Source: Thermus caldifontis (GTDB lineage: Bacteria; Deinococcota; Deinococci; Deinococcales; Thermaceae). Taken from it: a DNA stretch of 41,567 nucleotides. Below the pieces are notes generated by a model that worked only from the letters and a program-made list of their open reading frames with translations, had not been told where the DNA came from and made no database searches. The stretch spans positions 24,182 through 65,748 of the forward strand of contig NZ_KZ851834.1 in the NCBI RefSeq assembly GCF_003336745.1, read 5' to 3'. Below, piece after piece: positions 39,487 through 41,567 of this stretch. Position numbers and translations under genes: made by a program. Each line of letters opens with the position of its first letter. Position 1 is the stretch's first letter.

Positions 39487-39519
39487 AAAAACCTTAGGGC
39501 CAGGCTTGGGCGCCTGGCC
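39487..39519 (-). terminator. Terminator-like hairpin between RNA copies 3 and 2
   Basis: On the minus strand GGCCAGGC pairs with GCCTGGCC (39519-39512 with 39505-39498, 8 bp, 6-base loop). CTAAGG and five T (39491-39487) follow. It lies 34 bases after copy 3. A GCCGG at its foot could pair with the CCGGC of the copy 3 core, a possible antiterminator. The U-run is six bases from the stem, so efficiency is uncertain. Confidence 0.5.
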
Positions 39520-39553
39520 GGCAAGGGTTTGGCTACGAAGGAAAGCTTTTAAC

Positions 39554-39627
39554 CCTCGGCCGGTTGCGCCACTGGCTCCACCTGCCCCAGGCGCCCAACT
39601 ACAGGGCAGGCTTCTTCGCCTCCGAGG
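39554..39627 (-). promoter_or_regulatory. Structured RNA element, copy 3 (riboswitch candidate)
   Basis: P1 pairs 39622-39627 with 39554-39559 (CCTCGG/CCGAGG). P2 pairs 39604-39610 with 39581-39587 (CCTGCCC/GGGCAGG, 7 bp). The core on the minus strand is AGGCGAAGAA, TGGGCGCC in the P2 loop and GGAGCCAGTGGCGCAACCGG. It is the promoter-proximal unit, followed by a terminator-like hairpin. I find no strong promoter upstream; transcription probably starts between 39628 and 39670, after the flavin reductase terminator. Confidence 0.72.
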
Positions 39628-39675
39628 TACCTTTTGAGGAGCCTACGCTCCCTATGCTTAGGATAGCACAAAACA

Positions 39676-39690
39676 AGGGGAGAAACCCCT
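39676..39690 (-). terminator. Terminator of the flavin reductase gene
   Basis: On the minus strand AGGGG, loop TTTCT and CCCCT form a 5-bp stem followed by the T-rich TGTTTTGT, 66 bases past the stop at 39757. It insulates the fibre leader from the upstream gene. Confidence 0.6.
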
Positions 39691-39756
39691 GAAGGCTTCC
39701 TTTGCCCTTAAGAAAACCCCCCTTTGGGATTTTGCACCCCTATCCCCCGTAACCCC

Positions 39757-40410
39757 TCAGTCCGCTGCCACTCCTGGCACCTGGGGGAGGCGGTACTGAT
39801 AGCTGGGAAGCGGTTCCCGGAAAGAGGTGCCCCTAAGCCTTTCCGCCATCAGCACCAGGTTCTCTCCGGCAATGCGGGCATCCTCCATGAGCTCGGTGTT
39901 CTCCTTCAGGCTAATGGCTCCCCGGCGATGGGCATAGACCAACCCCAAAGGGGCCAGGACAAAGCCCATGTAGGAAAGGGGAAGAAGCATCTGGGAAAGG
40001 GCCTGGCTGGCCCCCTCCTCCTCGGCCACCGCCAAAAGGGCCATGGGTTTGCCCAGGTTCAAAAGGCCCTGGTTCTCCATGGAGGTCATGCGCTCCAAAA
40101 GGGCCTTCATCCGGGCGGAAACGCTGAACCAGTAGACGGGGGTGGCGAAGACCACGGCGTCGGCAGCCAAAATCCTCTCCGCCACCTTACCAAAGCCATC
40201 CCAGGGCCCTTGCACGCAGGATTCCGGACCGCAGGAGGTGGGGTCTTGGGAATAGTTCCCCGCGCACAAGGGGAAAGGATGCCGCACCAGGTCCAAGCGC
40301 TCCGTGGTGGCCCCTTGGAGCCTGGCTGCCTCGAGGACCTCATCCAATAGCTCCGCCGTAAACCCATCCGTGCGTGCCGATGCGTTGACGCCGAGCACGT
40401 GTAAGCTCAT
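39757..40410 (-). CDS. NAD(P)H-dependent FMN reductase / flavodoxin-fold oxidoreductase
   Basis: This 217-residue protein has the flavodoxin-like fold of NADPH-dependent FMN reductases. The N-terminal strand and phosphate loop read VLGVNASARTDGFTAELL, and the FMN-contact segment reads DAVVFATPVYWFSVSARMKALLERM. Three Cys (LCAGNYSQDPTSCGPESC) lie where iron-sulfur flavoproteins have a cluster, but spacing does not match the usual C-x2-C-x2-C pattern. ATG 40410 follows AGGTGA. A palindromic operator over the -10 box suggests induction by a redox-active or quinone-like signal. Confidence 0.83.
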   Translation of the reverse strand: MSLHVLGVNASARTDGFTAELLDEVLEAARLQGATTERLDLVRHPFPLCAGNYSQDPTSCGPESCVQGPWDGFGKVAERILAADAVVFATPVYWFSVSARMKALLERMTSMENQGLLNLGKPMALLAVAEEEGASQALSQMLLPLSYMGFVLAPLGLVYAHRRGAISLKENTELMEDARIAGENLVLMAERLRGTSFREPLPSYQYRLPQVPGVAAD

Positions 40411-40437
40411 AAATATCACCTGCGCACTAAACCTCCT

Positions 40438-40460
40438 TTAGTATAACAGACGCATACTAA
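40438..40460 (-). promoter_or_regulatory. Palindromic operator over the flavin reductase promoter
   Basis: TTAGTAT (40438-40444) and ATACTAA (40454-40460) are perfect inverted repeats with a 9-base spacer. The -10 box TATACT of the minus-strand promoter lies within one arm, so a dimeric repressor here would block polymerase. HxlR-, MarR- and ArsR-type regulators bind such sites; no regulator gene is adjacent. Confidence 0.6.
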
Positions 40461-41443
40461 GGCCGCCAAGGCCCAGCCACGAACTCCCCCATGCCCCGGG
40501 CCCGAACCGGGTAGCCCCTAAGGGCTCCCTCCCCCACCACCGGCCCCTCCCAGTAGGCCACCCGGGTGGTGCGGGAAAGGATCTCCCCTTCCAGGAAGCG
40601 GGGGCGCACCTCCAGGTCCAACCCCGGCCCCACCAGGCGCCAGGCCAGGGTGTAGGTATGGCCAGAGGGGCTCTTCCACGCCTCCAAGGGGAGGAAGCGG
40701 AGCTCCACCCCCTCCACCCTTCCCAAGGGGTCCACCCGGCTACCCAGGACCTGGACCACCTCGCCCTTGGCGCCTTTCACCTGGTAGGCCATGAGCTCCG
40801 AGCCATCGGAAAGGTGGAGGCTAAGCCAGTCCCAAGTGGCGCTTAGGCCGGAAAACTGCTCCCCCCACTGGTGGTCGGCCCAGGCCTCCCCCCGAGCCTC
40901 TTCCCCTAGGACCTGGCCCCAGGCCTCGAGGCGGGTATAGGACTGGTAGTAAAGCCGCCCCGTCTCCTCCGTGCCCGAATAGCCGGGGGGGTGGACCACC
41001 GGGGGCTTAAGGGGGCGCAGGCGGAGGTCCACCGGGCCCGCCAAAAGGCGGAAACCCCCATTCTCCCGGTAAAACCGCCAGCCGGAAACCTCCAGGTAAG
41101 GGCCCGCTTCCGCCCGGCCTCTTGGGGCAAAAAGGTCCTGGTCGGAAACCTCCAAGAACACCCTCTTTCCGGTGCGCAAATCGGTCAGGGCCAGGTGGGC
41201 GGCGTGAAAGGGGCCAAAGAGGCTTCCCGGAAGGCCCAGGATGCGGTAGGCGGGCGGGGCGTAGGCCTTGAAGAAGGCGAAGTGGAAGGCATAGGGCTCC
41301 ACCCAACCGGAGGCGTACCACCACTCCATCTGGGCGGGCTTGGGGTCCCAGTCCTGGGGGTCGGGAAGCCGCTTTGGGTCCACCCCCACCAGAACAGGAG
41401 CGCAAGCCGAAAGCAGGAGGACCAAAGGCCAAAGCCGCCGCAT
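40457..41443 (-). CDS. Lipoprotein of the AttH/CrtC-like lipocalin family
   Basis: This 328-residue protein begins MRRLWPLVLLLSACAP; Leu-Ser-Ala-Cys is a lipobox, so it is probably a lipoprotein. The body shows AttH/CrtC-family (double lipocalin) motifs: PAQMEWWYASGWVEPYAFHFAFFK, AAHLALTDLRTGKRVFLE, GEAWADHQWGEQFSGLSATWDWLSLHLSDGSELMAYQVKG. CrtC proteins hydrate carotenoids, and AttH-like lipoproteins bind lipids or have unknown roles. Export argues for the latter. ATG 41443 is six bases after a TAGATT box. It is separated from the flavin reductase by that gene's own operator. Confidence 0.85.
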   Translation of the reverse strand: MRRLWPLVLLLSACAPVLVGVDPKRLPDPQDWDPKPAQMEWWYASGWVEPYAFHFAFFKAYAPPAYRILGLPGSLFGPFHAAHLALTDLRTGKRVFLEVSDQDLFAPRGRAEAGPYLEVSGWRFYRENGGFRLLAGPVDLRLRPLKPPVVHPPGYSGTEETGRLYYQSYTRLEAWGQVLGEEARGEAWADHQWGEQFSGLSATWDWLSLHLSDGSELMAYQVKGAKGEVVQVLGSRVDPLGRVEGVELRFLPLEAWKSPSGHTYTLAWRLVGPGLDLEVRPRFLEGEILSRTTRVAYWEGPVVGEGALRGYPVRARGMGEFVAGPWRP

Positions 41444-41449
41444 GGCTTT

Positions 41450-41477
41450 AATCTACCCAAACGGACCCTGCCCCCAA
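41450..41477 (-). promoter_or_regulatory. Promoter of the AttH-like lipoprotein gene
   Basis: On the minus strand TTGGGG (41477-41472), a 16-base spacer and TAGATT (41455-41450) precede ATG 41443 by six bases, so the mRNA is probably leaderless. Confidence 0.5.
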
Positions 41478-41523
41478 TGTGGGCCATTTCCCATGTTAGA
41501 AAAAAGAGGGGGAGTGGGGGAGC

Positions 41524-41567
41524 TATAATCCCCCGGTTTGCAAGATAGCCCTACGGGCTGACCAAAC
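41524..41567 (+). promoter_or_regulatory. Consensus -10 box and partial hairpin at the window edge
   Basis: TATAAT (41524-41529) is followed by a dyad: GTTTG (41536-41540) with CAAAC (41563-41567), enclosing AGCCC/GGGCT (41547-41551 and 41555-41559) with a three-base loop. This may be the 5' end of a structured leader or RNA gene that continues past the window. No -35 box is clear and the identity is unknown. Confidence 0.35.

Noticed and set aside
38843..39627. The three repeats as a CRISPR array, REP element or MITE
   Set aside because: Spacing is irregular (about 70 and 490 bases), one copy is beyond a gene, the ends differ between copies, and only core bases are conserved. Changing but complementary arms fit RNA helices and not terminal repeats.

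Overview
The window looks like chromosomal DNA of a Thermus or close Deinococcus-Thermus relative. Composition is very G+C rich. Many genes start at an ATG or GTG only 6-10 bases after a TANNNT box, which suggests leaderless transcripts. The gene set (B12-type ribonucleotide reductase, class II fructose bisphosphatase, TrmFO, Sec-secreted outer-membrane proteins) also fits an aerobic thermophile of that phylum. The species assignment is inference.

Layout. (1) 63-6671, minus strand: a tight run of envelope genes of unknown function (two secreted proteins, a four-TM protein, a single-TM protein, and a frameshifted remnant of the four-TM gene), then a YbjN-like protein and an RNB-family exoribonuclease. 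(2) 6932-9714, plus: oligoendopeptidase F and TruD. (3) 9739-12565: a small outer-membrane barrel, two short alpha/beta-hydrolase-fold proteins without a nucleophile serine, a hotdog thioesterase and an M19 dipeptidase. (4) 12589-15424: UvrC convergent with a secreted RCC1 propeller. (5) 15487-21018, plus: argS, S1C protease, two deoxynucleoside kinases, MurE-like ligase; trmFO convergent. (6) 22371-27285, plus: a 12-codon leader ORF, hisF, hisIE, glpX, class II RNR, DUF58. (7) 27387-33625: lipoprotein, aldehyde:ferredoxin oxidoreductase, and a UgpB/A/E-like ABC importer without an ATPase gene. (8) 33654-34193: tsaB. (9) 34324-39640, minus: the most unusual locus. (10) 39757-41443, minus: a flavin reductase behind a palindromic operator, and an AttH/CrtC-like lipoprotein.

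The locus at 34324-39640 encodes three small secreted beta-rich proteins, a PapD/DUF916-like chaperone and a large secreted protein with a probable outer-membrane barrel. It resembles a divergent chaperone-usher or surface-fibre system. Its leaders carry three copies of a 74-78 nt element, two in tandem before the first gene and one before the second. Core sequence is nearly invariant, while the two helices P1 and P2 differ in sequence in every copy yet stay paired. That points to a structured RNA, probably a riboswitch. Downstream of the copies lie, in order, a terminator-like hairpin, a hairpin covering the Shine-Dalgarno, and a hairpin that would compete with P1 and cover the Shine-Dalgarno. 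I do not recognise the motif as a known riboswitch class. This RNA plus fibre operon is my candidate for the undescribed system.

A second theme is divergent gene pairs whose start sites share one overlapping -10 region (11201-11208, 12572-12581, 33636-33643).
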